Of a DNA stretch of 64,000 nt, positions 8,854 to 18,884 are shown one piece after another; position 1 is the first letter of the stretch, and each line of letters begins with the position of its first letter. Origin of the DNA: Sphingobacteriaceae bacterium GW460-11-11-14-LB5 (GTDB taxonomy: Bacteria > Bacteroidota > Bacteroidia > Sphingobacteriales > Sphingobacteriaceae). The DNA lies in NCBI GenBank assembly GCA_002151545.1, contig CP021237.1:1364001-1428000 (forward strand), read 5' to 3'. The notes under the pieces are model-generated. The model saw only the letters and a program-made list of their open reading frames with translations. It was not told the DNA's origin and did not search any database. The translations under genes were made by a program, and so were the position numbers.

Positions 8854-9010
8854 TTCCTCTTTTTGTATTGGCGCTTAATATTTTTTAAGGGTAAACCAAT
8901 TTGCTAAGGTCATCAGGATAGGCTACGTAATATTTGTATAATTCTTGTTTGTTTAAGTGTCAATGTCAATCTAATATTTAAATTTGGCCCGACAAAAAAC
9001 CTTCTTCAAC

Positions 9011-10786
9011 ATGACCTTTGTAGAAAAATTGCAGGCCTTACGCCAATTAATGGCTGTACAAAAAGTAGATGCTTATATCATTACCGCGGCAGATCCTCAT
9101 ATTAGTGAATATTTACCCGCGCATTATAAGGCTATTCCTTTTGCCTGCGGATTTACAGGGTCAGCCGGAACGCTGGTCATTACTCAGTATTTTGCAGGGC
9201 TGTGGACTGACTCGCGATATTTTACACAGGCTGAAACGCAACTGAGCGGTACCGGTTACGAACTGGTAAAGTTGAAAGTGCCTCATACACCCGAGTACAT
9301 CGATTGGTTGCTCCAGGTTTTACCAAAGGGTGCAAAAGTAGGTTTTAACCATCAACTCATTACGGTTGGCTTAGCCCTCGAGATGCAGAATAGTTTGGCC
9401 CAGCGTGCAATTGAGATTACTGACGTTGATTTTATCAGCACGATTTGGCTCGATAGGGTAGGGTTACCCGTAGAAAAGGCCTTTTTAATTGGCGAAGAAG
9501 CTGCGGGGCTTAGCATTTCGGCTAAAATAAACGAGGTAAGGGCTGCTTTAAAAATAAATGGGGCAGATTATCATTTCATTTCATCGCTTGACGACATTGC
9601 CTGGCTTTTTAACCTCAGGGGAAAAGATGTAGATTATAATCCGGTAACTTTAAGTTTTGCACTTATTGCACCTGCTGAGGTGAAACTCTTTATCGACAAG
9701 CAGAAATTATCACAAACAGATATCGATACTTTAAATCAACAAGGTATAACTTTGCACCCTTACCATGTGGTGGCTGATGCATTAAAAAACCTCCCAAAAA
9801 ATGCACAGATTTTTATCGATCCAAAACGTACCTGTTTCGGCTTGTATCAGTGCTTGCCAGGTGGTTCTAAAATCATTTCAGGCATTAACCCAAGTACACA
9901 TTTAAAAAGCCTAAAAAATAATACAGAAGTTAGTCATATTCGTAAAGCGATGTTAAACGATGGCATAGCGCTAACGAAATTCTTTAAATGGATGGAAGAT
10001 CATTTGGGGAAAGAAAAGATTACAGAATGGTCTGCAGCAGATAAACTGGCCACGTTTAGGGCCGAGCAGACATCTTTCGTTGGTTTAAGTTTCAATACGA
10101 TTGCTGGCTATAATGCCAATGGTGCATTGCCGCATTATAGTGTAACAGCAGAAAGCAATCAGGAAATTTTAGCTGATGGTTTGTTTCTTGTCGATTCCGG
10201 GGGCCAGTATTTGTATGGTACAACCGATATCACCAGGGTAATGCCCATTGGTAATTGTTCACCAACCCAGGCCGATGATTATACTTTGGTGTTAAAAGGC
10301 CTGATAGAAGGTTCAAAACTGATTTTTCCGGAAGGTACCAAGGGTTATCAAATCGATGCTATTTGTAGGAAACCATTGTGGGAGCACGCCATAAATTTTG
10401 GTCATGGGACTGGTCACGGTATTGGTTTTTTTCTGAATGTACACGAAGGACCTCAGAATATTAGCCCGGCTAATGTAGATGTTGCCTTTAAGCCAGGTAT
10501 GGTAACCTCCATCGAACCGGGGATTTATCGTCCTGGAAAACATGGTGTGCGTATCGAAAACCTGGTTTTATGTATCCCTCAGGGCAATAGTGAATTTGGT
10601 GACTTTCTCACTTTCGAAACCTTAACCTTATGTTTTATCGATACCACAATCATCAATAAAACACTTTTGGCGCCAGATCAGATCGCCTGGTTAAATCAGT
10701 ATAATCAAATGGTACTTGATCAGCTACAGCCACTTCTTTCAACAGAAGAGGTAGCATGGTTAAAAGAGAAATGTAAAGCAGTTTAA
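9011..10786 (+). CDS. Aminopeptidase P family protein (M24B Xaa-Pro aminopeptidase, long form)
   Basis: This is a 591-residue, cytosolic, three-domain aminopeptidase P resembling the roughly 600-residue eukaryotic-type enzymes. Two creatinase-like N-terminal domains (about 1-300) precede the pita-bread catalytic domain. Metal-ligand motifs are LVDSGGQYLYGTTDITR (two Asp), HGTGHGIGFFLNVHEGP (His), SIEPGIY (Glu) and RIENLVL (Glu). It removes an N-terminal residue from peptides whose second residue is Pro. ATG at 9011 is preferred to a TTG at 8984 because the conserved start (MTFVEKLQALRQLM) begins there. A second, shorter homologue is at 17487. Confidence 0.92.
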   Translation: MTFVEKLQALRQLMAVQKVDAYIITAADPHISEYLPAHYKAIPFACGFTGSAGTLVITQYFAGLWTDSRYFTQAETQLSGTGYELVKLKVPHTPEYIDWLLQVLPKGAKVGFNHQLITVGLALEMQNSLAQRAIEITDVDFISTIWLDRVGLPVEKAFLIGEEAAGLSISAKINEVRAALKINGADYHFISSLDDIAWLFNLRGKDVDYNPVTLSFALIAPAEVKLFIDKQKLSQTDIDTLNQQGITLHPYHVVADALKNLPKNAQIFIDPKRTCFGLYQCLPGGSKIISGINPSTHLKSLKNNTEVSHIRKAMLNDGIALTKFFKWMEDHLGKEKITEWSAADKLATFRAEQTSFVGLSFNTIAGYNANGALPHYSVTAESNQEILADGLFLVDSGGQYLYGTTDITRVMPIGNCSPTQADDYTLVLKGLIEGSKLIFPEGTKGYQIDAICRKPLWEHAINFGHGTGHGIGFFLNVHEGPQNISPANVDVAFKPGMVTSIEPGIYRPGKHGVRIENLVLCIPQGNSEFGDFLTFETLTLCFIDTTIINKTLLAPDQIAWLNQYNQMVLDQLQPLLSTEEVAWLKEKCKAV

Positions 10787-10832
10787 TAATCCGCATCGGG
10801 ATGCTGAGCTTGTTGAAGATCTTATGCTATAA

Positions 10833-11027
10833 TGCCTTAAATGCCCTTATACTTTTTAATTGGTAATCATTTGATAGAGGAAAGCAATTCATGCATTTCA
10901 ATTAATGTCAGCCACGCTTTCCGCTATAGTCCTCATTTCATTCGAAGCTGCCGCTGCAATCGCTTTTAGGTAGCCGATATAGCGATTAATAATCTGCGTG
11001 TTTTGCGCAATCTGCGGGAAGTTAAAT
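10833..11027. repeat. Interspersed repeat, copy 1 of a tandem pair
   Basis: This segment shares long blocks with 11055-11275, from TGCCTTAAATGCCCTTATAC at the left to TCTGCGGGAAGTTAAAT at the right. It contains the inverted repeat GGAAAGC (10879-10885) / GCTTTCC (10916-10922), kept in both copies. It has no coding potential. Confidence 0.75.
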
Positions 11028-11054
11028 GCTCCGGGTATTTCAATATAATCGTTG

Positions 11055-11275
11055 TGCCTTAAATGCCCTTATACTTCTTAAATGTTAATCATTTGATATA
11101 GGAAAGCCATTCCTGCACTTCAATCAATGTCAGCCGCGCTTTCCGCTATAGTCCTCATTTCATTCGGAGCTGCTGCTGCAACCACTTTTAGGTATATGGG
11201 GCTGTGCTGATGGGGTTGGCTTCCTCTCAGGGATTAATCATCTGCGTGTTTTGCGTAATCTGCGGGAAGTTAAAT
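11055..11275. repeat. Interspersed repeat, copy 2 of a tandem pair
   Basis: This is the second copy, offset by 222 bp from copy 1 at its left end. The GGAAAGC/GCTTTCC inverted repeat is preserved, and a short insertion before the right-hand block makes it longer. The following 190 bp up to the DUF5695 gene show no gene. Confidence 0.75.
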
Positions 11276-11466
11276 CTGAGTCAACCTATTTTGTTCATCT
11301 TGCTCGCTGCTATGCACTATCGCGCCTATCCGCTCCGCCTCAGGCCCAACTCCCCATAAATACACCAATTCTTTACCGATTTTGCGCTATTTTTAAGTTC
11401 GATGCCAGCTTTATCTTTTAAATTTTATTTTTGATTAAACCACATCCCTAAATCCACTTGGTCATC

Positions 11467-14232
11467 ATGAATCGCAAACCACAAAAGAAGAGATCTTTAT
11501 CTATAATAACTTTTAAAGCAATATTTTGCTGTATTTTACCTTTTCTAAATATTGAGGTAATTATGGCCCAGTCGCCATGGATTGCTTTAGGCAAAAAGCC
11601 ATCTACTTTGGGCCTCGAAAATGGGTTCTCGACTTACCATACCGGAGCATTTACCCTAAAGCTCGTTAAGTCGTCCCAAACAGTGGCAAGTCTTCAGCCC
11701 AAAATGGTTAAGGATTTCGATTTTGTGCCCAGCGACAGTTTAAAAGTGCGGAGTTCAGATGGTTTATACCATTTGGGTGATATCAATTTAAAGTTACGCT
11801 ACATGGGCGAAGAAAGCTGGAGAAGTTTCAGCACGGCCGCAAAACGAAGTCCCGTAAAAAATATTCCCATGGGTAAAAACATACTCGCTGCTGCAGATCT
11901 GGCTGCAACGCTTCCTGCTGATATTCCGTTACAGGTTAAACGGATCTGGGAAATGTTAAATGGAAAACTGGTGCTCCGCTTCGAACTCAAAAACAAGACC
12001 GATAAAAACATAGAAATTGGTGCGTTGGGTATCCCGATGATTTTCGATAATATTTTAGAAGGCCGCACATTGGAGCAAACCCATGCTAAAAATGTTTTTT
12101 ACGATCCCTACATCGGAAAAGATGCGGGTTATTTGCAGGTTACCCGCTTAAGTGGTCATGCACCATCTTTGCTTGTTACGCCTTTAGGACATACGCCATT
12201 TGAAGCTTACAATCCGCTTAATGACGACCGGACACCCCGTGGAATTGCTTTTGAAGGCTTTTACGAATGGATGGTATACAGTAAAGCCTATGCCGAAAAT
12301 GAATGGAAAAACGCTGAGCAATGGAACACCGCAACTTCCACCTTTTTAAAGCCTGGCGAAAGCCGAAGTTATGCCCTTCAGTTTATCCTTTCAGGAACAG
12401 CAAAAGATATAGAAAGTAAACTGATTGAAAATAAAAGACCGGTAGCGATAGCTGTTCCAGGTTATGTGCTGCCTAAAGATGTGGAAGGGAAATTATTTAT
12501 CAGCTACCCTAAAAAAATTAAATCTATTCAGGTTCTGCCCGAAAACGCCTTGAAAGTAAGTGTTTTAGCCTCTACCAAAAATGGATGGAAAACTTATTCC
12601 GTAAAGGGAAATGCCTGGGGAAGAGCAAGGCTGTCCATTACCTATGAAGATGGCCTGGAGCAAACGATAAATTATAAAGTAATTGAAGCCGAAAGTGATG
12701 TGATTGCTAGTTATGGTAATTTTTTAACAACCAAACAATGGTTTAACCAGGCCGATCCTGTTTTTAAAAGAAGCCCTTCAGTGATTACTTATGATAATGA
12801 AAAACAACAACAGGTAACGCAGGATAACCGGGCCTGGATTGCTGGCTTAAGCGACGAGGGCGGGGCCGGATCATGGCTGGGTGCAATAATGAAACAACTG
12901 GTACAACCCAAAAAAGAAGAAGTTGATCAGCTGAAACAATTTGTAGATAGTGTAATGTTTGGCAGAATACAGCTTAAAAACGGCCCTCAGAAATATGGCG
13001 TAAAAAAGAGCTTGTTTTATTATGCGCCAGATTCACTCCCTAAAGATACTTATGCTGCAAATATCAATTTTAAAACATGGTCTGCATGGCCAAAAAAAGA
13101 AGCTGATAACCTGGGCAGGTCTTACAACTATCCGCATGTTGCGGCTGCCCATTGGGTAATGTACCGGTTGGCCCGAAATTATAGCGGCCTGGTAGCAGAG
13201 CAGAGCTGGAAACAACACCTGATTGATGCGGCTGAAACGGGTATGGCTATGGTTAACATTGCCCCTTATTATGCACAGTTTGGCCAAATGGAAGGTACAG
13301 TTTTCTACCTCATCCTAAACGACCTTAAAAATGAAGGATTAACAGATGAAGCAACCAGGTTAGAAAATGAAATGAAAAAGCGGGCTAATCACTGGCGCTC
13401 TTTACAATATCCCTTTGGTAGTGAAATGCCTTGGGACTCTACAGGTCAAGAAGAGGTTTATGTATGGTCGAGCTATTTTGGCTATCAGGACAAAGCAAAT
13501 GTAACACTTGATGCCATCTTAGCCTATATGCCTGTAGTGCCGCATTGGGCCTACAATGGTAATGCCCGCCGGTATTGGGATTTTCTTTACGGAGGTAAGC
13601 TTTCGCGTATCGAGCGGATGATCCATCATTATGGTTCGGCACTCAATGCCATTCCTGTATTGATGGATTATCGTAAAAATCCCGGCGATTTCTATCTTTT
13701 GCGAGCAGGTTATGGTGGACTGCTGGGAGCGATCTCCAATATCACTCAGGATGGGTTTGCGCCTGCAGCATTTCATGCTTACCCTTCAACCTTAAAAAAT
13801 GACGGCATTACCGGCGATTACGGATCTGGTTTTTTTGGCTACGCTGTTAATACTTCATCGTATGTATTAAACCATCCTGAATTTGGTTGGCTGGCTTTCG
13901 GTGGCAACCTGAACAAAACAGGTAATAACATCAAGGTTAAATTAACTACAGCAGCAAAATCTGCGGTTTACATCGCACCTGCAGGACTTTGGATTAGCCT
14001 TGACGCCGGAACCATTGATGAGTTAGATTACAATACGATAAATGGCGAAATTCGCCTAAAACTGAGCAAGGCAAATGCATATACACCTAATGCCATGATG
14101 AGGTTGCAGCAACCGGCAAAAGTTAATGGTATGGGTTCTTATACTGTAAAAAGCAATAACATGAAGAAGAGGGGAGGATATGAATTTCCACTTAACAAAG
14201 CGCACACCACTGACATCATTCTTCAAAAGTAA
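11467..14232 (+). CDS. Secreted DUF5695-domain protein
   Basis: This large protein of 921 residues has a signal peptide ending near IMAQSPW (about residue 35). The first half is beta-rich and the second half (about 450-800) is alpha-helical with PHVAAAHWVMYRLARNY and aromatic-rich WDFLYGGKLSRIERMIHHY segments suggestive of an alpha-barrel like those of glycoside hydrolases. I recognise it as the DUF5695 family, found mostly in glycan-degrading Bacteroidota, with no established reaction. The start at ATG 11467 is chosen over TTG 11458. It is monocistronic, lies next to the convergent GH127 gene, and is followed by a terminator. Confidence 0.7.
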   Translation: MNRKPQKKRSLSIITFKAIFCCILPFLNIEVIMAQSPWIALGKKPSTLGLENGFSTYHTGAFTLKLVKSSQTVASLQPKMVKDFDFVPSDSLKVRSSDGLYHLGDINLKLRYMGEESWRSFSTAAKRSPVKNIPMGKNILAAADLAATLPADIPLQVKRIWEMLNGKLVLRFELKNKTDKNIEIGALGIPMIFDNILEGRTLEQTHAKNVFYDPYIGKDAGYLQVTRLSGHAPSLLVTPLGHTPFEAYNPLNDDRTPRGIAFEGFYEWMVYSKAYAENEWKNAEQWNTATSTFLKPGESRSYALQFILSGTAKDIESKLIENKRPVAIAVPGYVLPKDVEGKLFISYPKKIKSIQVLPENALKVSVLASTKNGWKTYSVKGNAWGRARLSITYEDGLEQTINYKVIEAESDVIASYGNFLTTKQWFNQADPVFKRSPSVITYDNEKQQQVTQDNRAWIAGLSDEGGAGSWLGAIMKQLVQPKKEEVDQLKQFVDSVMFGRIQLKNGPQKYGVKKSLFYYAPDSLPKDTYAANINFKTWSAWPKKEADNLGRSYNYPHVAAAHWVMYRLARNYSGLVAEQSWKQHLIDAAETGMAMVNIAPYYAQFGQMEGTVFYLILNDLKNEGLTDEATRLENEMKKRANHWRSLQYPFGSEMPWDSTGQEEVYVWSSYFGYQDKANVTLDAILAYMPVVPHWAYNGNARRYWDFLYGGKLSRIERMIHHYGSALNAIPVLMDYRKNPGDFYLLRAGYGGLLGAISNITQDGFAPAAFHAYPSTLKNDGITGDYGSGFFGYAVNTSSYVLNHPEFGWLAFGGNLNKTGNNIKVKLTTAAKSAVYIAPAGLWISLDAGTIDELDYNTINGEIRLKLSKANAYTPNAMMRLQQPAKVNGMGSYTVKSNNMKKRGGYEFPLNKAHTTDIILQK

Positions 14233-14253
14233 TATCAATTAATCTACTCTCTC

Positions 14254-14287
14254 AGCCTCGTGAAATAAAATTTACGGGGCTTTTTTA
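14254..14287 (+). terminator. Terminator of the DUF5695 gene
   Basis: AGCCTCGT (14254-14261) pairs with ACGGGGCT (14274-14281), with one G-T wobble, and is followed by a run of T. It lies 22 bp past the stop codon. Confidence 0.85.
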
Positions 14288-14534
14288 TGGTATCTTTATT
14301 TTGATATTCAGTAGGATATGAGCTTTATTTATATGTTGTATTAAAATATTTGAATATAATTAATTGTAATTAAGTTTGTTAAGTTGTGAAATATTGTTTT
14401 TTGAGCTTGTTGATAAGAATTTATATCATCAAAATGAGGCTATTTATAGTTATACTTTTACTTTAAATAATTCATTTTAATTTTTGTTAACCAAACTATT
14501 ATATTTTATTAAAGTAATATTGTCCATTTAAATT

Positions 14535-14664
14535 TTAATCCATCATTCTCATTTGTAACGAGAATGAACGAGAAGGGCGATTTTATCGCCCTATCAACAA
14601 CTCTTATCGCCACATTACAAATGTGGATTTCAATAATCTTCGCTACAAACGAGGACTATATCTT
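14535..14664. repeat. REP-like hairpin array, copy 1
   Basis: Four stem-loops with three-base loops follow each other: 14544-14566 (loop TGT), 14574-14592 (AGGGCGAT / ATCGCCCT, loop TTT), 14610-14626 (CCACATT / AATGTGG, loop ACA) and 14636-14654 (AACGAGGA right arm, loop ACA). The same four recur 171 bp further on. No protein is encoded; the pattern is that of a REP/BIME-type or small non-autonomous mobile element. Confidence 0.8.
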
Positions 14665-14705
14665 TCCGTGTCTTTTTGCTTCCCTGACTAAAAATTAATT
14701 GTGCT

Positions 14706-14835
14706 ATTTACAATCGTCCTCGTTTATAACGAGGATGGACGAGAAGGGCGATTTTATCGCCCTATGAACAACTCTTATTACCACATTACAAATGTGGATT
14801 TCAATAATCCTCATTACAAACGAGGACTATATATC
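14706..14835. repeat. REP-like hairpin array, copy 2
   Basis: This is a second copy in the same orientation: 14717-14735 (TCCTCGTT / AACGAGGA, loop TAT), 14745-14763 (loop TTT), 14781-14797 (loop ACA) and 14808-14826 (TCCTCATT / AACGAGGA, loop ACA). Its outer hairpins are better paired than those in copy 1. A 79-codon frame running through it is an accident of the repeat. Confidence 0.8.
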
Positions 14836-14871
14836 TTGCCTTCTTCCGTGGCTAAAAATCATTCGTGTTAT

Positions 14872-17238
14872 TTACAAACTTTCCTTAATTATTCTTACGC
14901 TATAAATAGGACCTGCACTATTTTTTGCTTTAGGGAATAGTTTTACGGTTACTTTATTTTTGCCTTTGGTTATTTCAACAGGGATTTTATAAGAAATATC
15001 ATAAAAGCGGCTTTCTTTATATTTGTTCAGATCTTCAGTGGCAATGTTTACACCATCAACCAGCACATCGAAATTCCGGCCACGGTTATCCATGCCCCAA
15101 TAAGAAGCGATTATGGTATTTTGCATAGTGGGATCTACCTTCACTTCAAATTGTAAGAAACCGTTTTCACCTGCAACGCGCCATTTACTGCCATGATCTT
15201 CGCCCATATATTCTTTAGCTGCACTAAAGTTGTGGTCGCGTTCTGGCTGCATTTCGCCAAACCTGAATACGTCAGTCGTTTTATCTTCTAATTCTTTCTG
15301 TTTACGTTTTTGCTCATCGTATATTTTTTGTTGTACCGTCCATTTTTCTGGGGTAAATACATCCCAGTAAACGCTGTAGTATTGGTTTTTGGTTTGATAA
15401 AACGGAACTAAGGTAACATCTTGTGGTTGCGCAATATTTTTTGTTTTAAATTGAAGTTCTTGTTTATTTACTACGCTCAACCAATCTTTAGGATCATTAT
15501 TGGCACTCACAAATACCGGAACCCCCTTTACCGGATCTGGTTCTGTTGTTCCCAGCACACCAGCCAAAAGCACTGGCCCATAAAAAACAGCTCTTCGATC
15601 GGCATTATCTGGCATCGCTTCTGTGTACAACTTTTCCGGTGTGGTGTAGGTGATTTTGTCGTTGTTTTTCCAAATGCGGGTAATTACATAATAACCCGTT
15701 TCATCCGGAGTAATTTTTTGCAGCTGCCCATTCACAGCAATTGTGGTTTGGCTAGACCATTTTGGCTTTCTCACCCGGATAGAAAATTTTGAACCTTTGA
15801 CTAAGCTTAGGGTTAAATTTGTTTGGTCGCCTTGTGGTAAAGCCGTTTGTTGTGTAATTTTTATTCCTTTTTCTTTCCAGTCTAAAACCGACGGAATAAA
15901 AAGATTCACATATAAACTGCCGTCGCTTCCCCTTGAATAAATGCTTTCATTGTATTTAACATGGTTTTCCATGCCGGTACCCACACAACAGGTAAAGGTG
16001 TTAAATTTATCGCTGTATTCTTTTTTTCCACCCATACGCAGTGGTACAAAATAGCAGGTCATACCGTCATCATGGTTCTGAGAAGCCAGGATGTGGTTAT
16101 AAAGTGCTTTTTCGTAATAATCAAACAGTTCGGCGGATGGATTTTCTGCAAACAGATGCCCGGTAAGTTTGAGCATGTTGTAGGTATTGCAGGTTTCGGT
16201 GGTATTTTCTGTGAGTTTATCATTCAGTTTATCCGGCTCGCTCAGGTATTCGTAATTACTGTTTCCGCCGGTTACATAAGAGTGGTGATAAACAATCGTT
16301 TTCCAAAAGAAATCGGCAATGGTTTTATCCCGTTGGTCGCCGGTAATTTCATGTCGCCTTGCGCTGGCAATAATTTTAGGGATCTGCGTATTCGAATGTT
16401 TTCCGGGTAGAATGTCTGTTTGCTGCGCCAGCGGGTCGAGTATGCGTTTGTCGTAGAATTTGTATGATAAATCGAGGTATTTCTTTTCTCCGGTAATCGC
16501 ATAGAGGTTAACCAGGGTTTCGGCCATTCCGCCATACTCACAGAACAGCATTTTTTGTAAAAGCTCATCGTTTAAGCCTCCAATGGTAGTGCCTGTCCAA
16601 TCGGCCAATGCCACGCATGCACTCAATGCTTTTTTATTGTTCGTATACAGGTAGGCATCGAGCAAACCGGCCATAATTTTATGCACGGTGTACCAGGGTG
16701 CCCAACCGCCATTCAGGTCGAAACCTCCGGTTTTAACATTGCCTTTTGCCAGCTCGCCCCAAATTTTATCTTCATTGTTGAAAGCACCTAAATAGCCGTT
16801 TTTTCTGGCTTTCTGGCACTCTACCAGTTCATCTACGATATAATTTGCTTTTTGCAAAAAAGCAGGATTTCTGCTCGAAGCATACTGCATCGCTATAGCC
16901 GAAAGGTAATGCCCAAGCGAATGCCCGGCCAAACCATCACTTTCCCATCCTCCATAAATTTTGGCTTTCGGTGTTAAACCTGCGTTTTTTCTAAAGCCTG
17001 ATAGTAAACGGTCGGCATCAATAACCGATAGGTACGCCTCATCAGCTTTCATCGCCTTTTTGAAGGTGCTTTCCAGAAGATTTACCTGCGAGAGGTCGAA
17101 AGCATAAGCTTTAATTGGTGTGGTGTTTTTAACCTTTATGCGGTTATCGTTAAAATGAGGGACATAGTTTTGGGCATTAGTACTTAATGCAAAAAAGAGC
17201 GCACAGCTGAGCAAGCTTTTACCAAGGTGGTGATTCAT
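14872..17238 (-). CDS. Secreted GH127 glycoside hydrolase (beta-L-arabinofuranosidase type)
   Basis: This 788-residue protein has a signal peptide (about 1-22) and a GH127/DUF1680 catalytic (alpha/alpha)6 barrel. The residues that bind zinc and catalyse in the characterised family member HypBA1 can be matched: E348 and C350 in TTETCNTYNML, and the pair C417-C418 in NTFTCCVGTGMENH. HypBA1 removes terminal beta-L-arabinofuranose from hydroxyproline-linked arabino-oligosaccharides. The C-terminal part (after about 640) is an extra beta-sandwich typical of Bacteroidota members, ending VKLFPKAKNSAG. It converges with the DUF5695 gene across the repeat array. Substrate is inferred from family. Confidence 0.88.
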   Translation of the reverse strand: MNHHLGKSLLSCALFFALSTNAQNYVPHFNDNRIKVKNTTPIKAYAFDLSQVNLLESTFKKAMKADEAYLSVIDADRLLSGFRKNAGLTPKAKIYGGWESDGLAGHSLGHYLSAIAMQYASSRNPAFLQKANYIVDELVECQKARKNGYLGAFNNEDKIWGELAKGNVKTGGFDLNGGWAPWYTVHKIMAGLLDAYLYTNNKKALSACVALADWTGTTIGGLNDELLQKMLFCEYGGMAETLVNLYAITGEKKYLDLSYKFYDKRILDPLAQQTDILPGKHSNTQIPKIIASARRHEITGDQRDKTIADFFWKTIVYHHSYVTGGNSNYEYLSEPDKLNDKLTENTTETCNTYNMLKLTGHLFAENPSAELFDYYEKALYNHILASQNHDDGMTCYFVPLRMGGKKEYSDKFNTFTCCVGTGMENHVKYNESIYSRGSDGSLYVNLFIPSVLDWKEKGIKITQQTALPQGDQTNLTLSLVKGSKFSIRVRKPKWSSQTTIAVNGQLQKITPDETGYYVITRIWKNNDKITYTTPEKLYTEAMPDNADRRAVFYGPVLLAGVLGTTEPDPVKGVPVFVSANNDPKDWLSVVNKQELQFKTKNIAQPQDVTLVPFYQTKNQYYSVYWDVFTPEKWTVQQKIYDEQKRKQKELEDKTTDVFRFGEMQPERDHNFSAAKEYMGEDHGSKWRVAGENGFLQFEVKVDPTMQNTIIASYWGMDNRGRNFDVLVDGVNIATEDLNKYKESRFYDISYKIPVEITKGKNKVTVKLFPKAKNSAGPIYSVRIIKESL

Positions 17239-17486
17239 AGTTGTTAGGGTGTTTAGGGATATTTTTTACTGTTTAAAATTATGAATTTGCCAGGAGGATA
17301 AAAGCCCTATAATTTGCCGGTAATGTGCAGATTTTACCTTTCTTTTTCGCTATGATGAAATTTATTGTGATTTTTATACCAGATTACTAGCTTATAATTT
17401 GCAGATACCGCCCATATTTTAGCCATAACATTTAATTGTTATTGAATAAAATTAGCTTTTGGGATATTTGCCTAACACTTAAAAAT

Positions 17487-18884
17487 ATGTTTGAAAAGAA
17501 AGTTTACCTCCAACGAAGAGCAGCGTTAAAATCAAAGATAAATTCGGGAATATTACTCTTTTTGGGTAATGAAGAAAGTCCGATGAATTATAAGGACAAT
17601 ACCTACCATTTTAGGCAGGATAGTACCTTTTTATATTATTTTGGGATTAGTGATCCGTCATTGGGCGCCATTATCGACCTTGATGAAGACCAGGTCATCC
17701 TTTTCGGTGATGAAATGGGAATTGATGATATCGTGTGGATGGGCAGAAAGAAAACACTTGAAGAAAAAAGTTTGGATGCCGGCTTGACAAAAGTGCTGCC
17801 TTTAGCACAGCTGGATACTTATCTTCAGCAATATCAGGAGAAAAAGCGTCAGGTTCATTTCTTACCGCCTTACCGTTCAGAAAATAAAATTAAACTGGCC
17901 AATTGGCTTAATCTCCCTATTGATCAGCTTAAAGAAAAAGCATCACTTAGTTTTATTAAAGCGGTAGTGGCACAGCGATCGATCAAATCGGTGGAAGAAA
18001 TTGAAGAGTTAGACCGTGCTGCAGCAATATCAGCCGATATTCATTTAATGGTGATGCAGCAGGCAAAACCGGGCATGTACGAACGCGAACTTGCCGCCAA
18101 AATTCAAGGAGCGGCATTGGCTTCAGGTGGTCATCTGGCCTATCCGGTTATCCTGACCGTTCAGGGTGAAATTCTCCACAACCATTATCACGGTAATCAG
18201 CTAAAGGAAGGTCAGCTGGTTTTAAACGACTCGGGCGTAGAAACAGCTCTAGGTTATGCAGGCGATCTTACGCGTACCTTTCCGGTAGGCAAAAAATTCA
18301 GTGCTGAGCAAAAAGATGTGTATGATATTGTATTGAATGCTTATACCCATGGCAAAAACATGTTGGCGCCCGGTGTAAGATATTTAGATGTGCATCTGGC
18401 TTCGTGTAAAATACTGGCGCAGGGCTTGAAAGATATAGGCCTGATGAAAGGTAATATTGATGATGCTGTGCAGGCTGGTGCGCATGCGATGTTTTTTCAA
18501 TGTGGAACAGGCCACATGATGGGCTTAGATGTACACGATATGGAAGATTTAGGCGAGCAACATGTAGGTTATACAGATGAACTGACTAAAAATACCACAC
18601 AGTTCGGATTAAAATCGTTAAGGCTGGGTAAAGCACTCGAAGCTGGTTATGTGTTAACGGTAGAGCCCGGTGTTTATATTATTCCCGAACTAATAGACCG
18701 TTGGAAAGCAGCCAGCCAGTTTACCGAATTCATTAATTACGATAAACTGGAGCAGTTCAGAAACTTTAGCGGCATTAGGGTTGAAGACGATTTTTTGGTT
18801 ACCGAAAACGGAAGCCGGATGTTGGGTAAACACTTGGCTTTAACCACAGATGAAGTTGAATCGATTAGAAGCGGGGCCTACTAG
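17487..18884 (+). CDS. M24B Xaa-Pro aminopeptidase (short, PepP-like)
   Basis: This 465-residue protein has an N-terminal aminopeptidase P domain and a C-terminal pita-bread domain. The metal ligands fall in LVLNDSGVETALGYAGDLTR (two Asp), CGTGHMMGLDVHDMEDLG (His), LTVEPGVYII (Glu) and GIRVEDDFLV (Glu). It cleaves the Xaa-Pro bond at peptide N-termini and probably acts in the cytosol, as no signal peptide is seen. The frame runs back to a TTG at 17436, but ATG 17487 (MFEKKVYLQRRAAL) fits the family start. It is divergent from GH127. Confidence 0.92.
   Translation: MFEKKVYLQRRAALKSKINSGILLFLGNEESPMNYKDNTYHFRQDSTFLYYFGISDPSLGAIIDLDEDQVILFGDEMGIDDIVWMGRKKTLEEKSLDAGLTKVLPLAQLDTYLQQYQEKKRQVHFLPPYRSENKIKLANWLNLPIDQLKEKASLSFIKAVVAQRSIKSVEEIEELDRAAAISADIHLMVMQQAKPGMYERELAAKIQGAALASGGHLAYPVILTVQGEILHNHYHGNQLKEGQLVLNDSGVETALGYAGDLTRTFPVGKKFSAEQKDVYDIVLNAYTHGKNMLAPGVRYLDVHLASCKILAQGLKDIGLMKGNIDDAVQAGAHAMFFQCGTGHMMGLDVHDMEDLGEQHVGYTDELTKNTTQFGLKSLRLGKALEAGYVLTVEPGVYIIPELIDRWKAASQFTEFINYDKLEQFRNFSGIRVEDDFLVTENGSRMLGKHLALTTDEVESIRSGAY

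Noticed and set aside
14701..14940. 79-codon frame through the REP-like array
   Set aside because: It is made of the hairpin repeats and overlaps the end of GH127 on the other strand.
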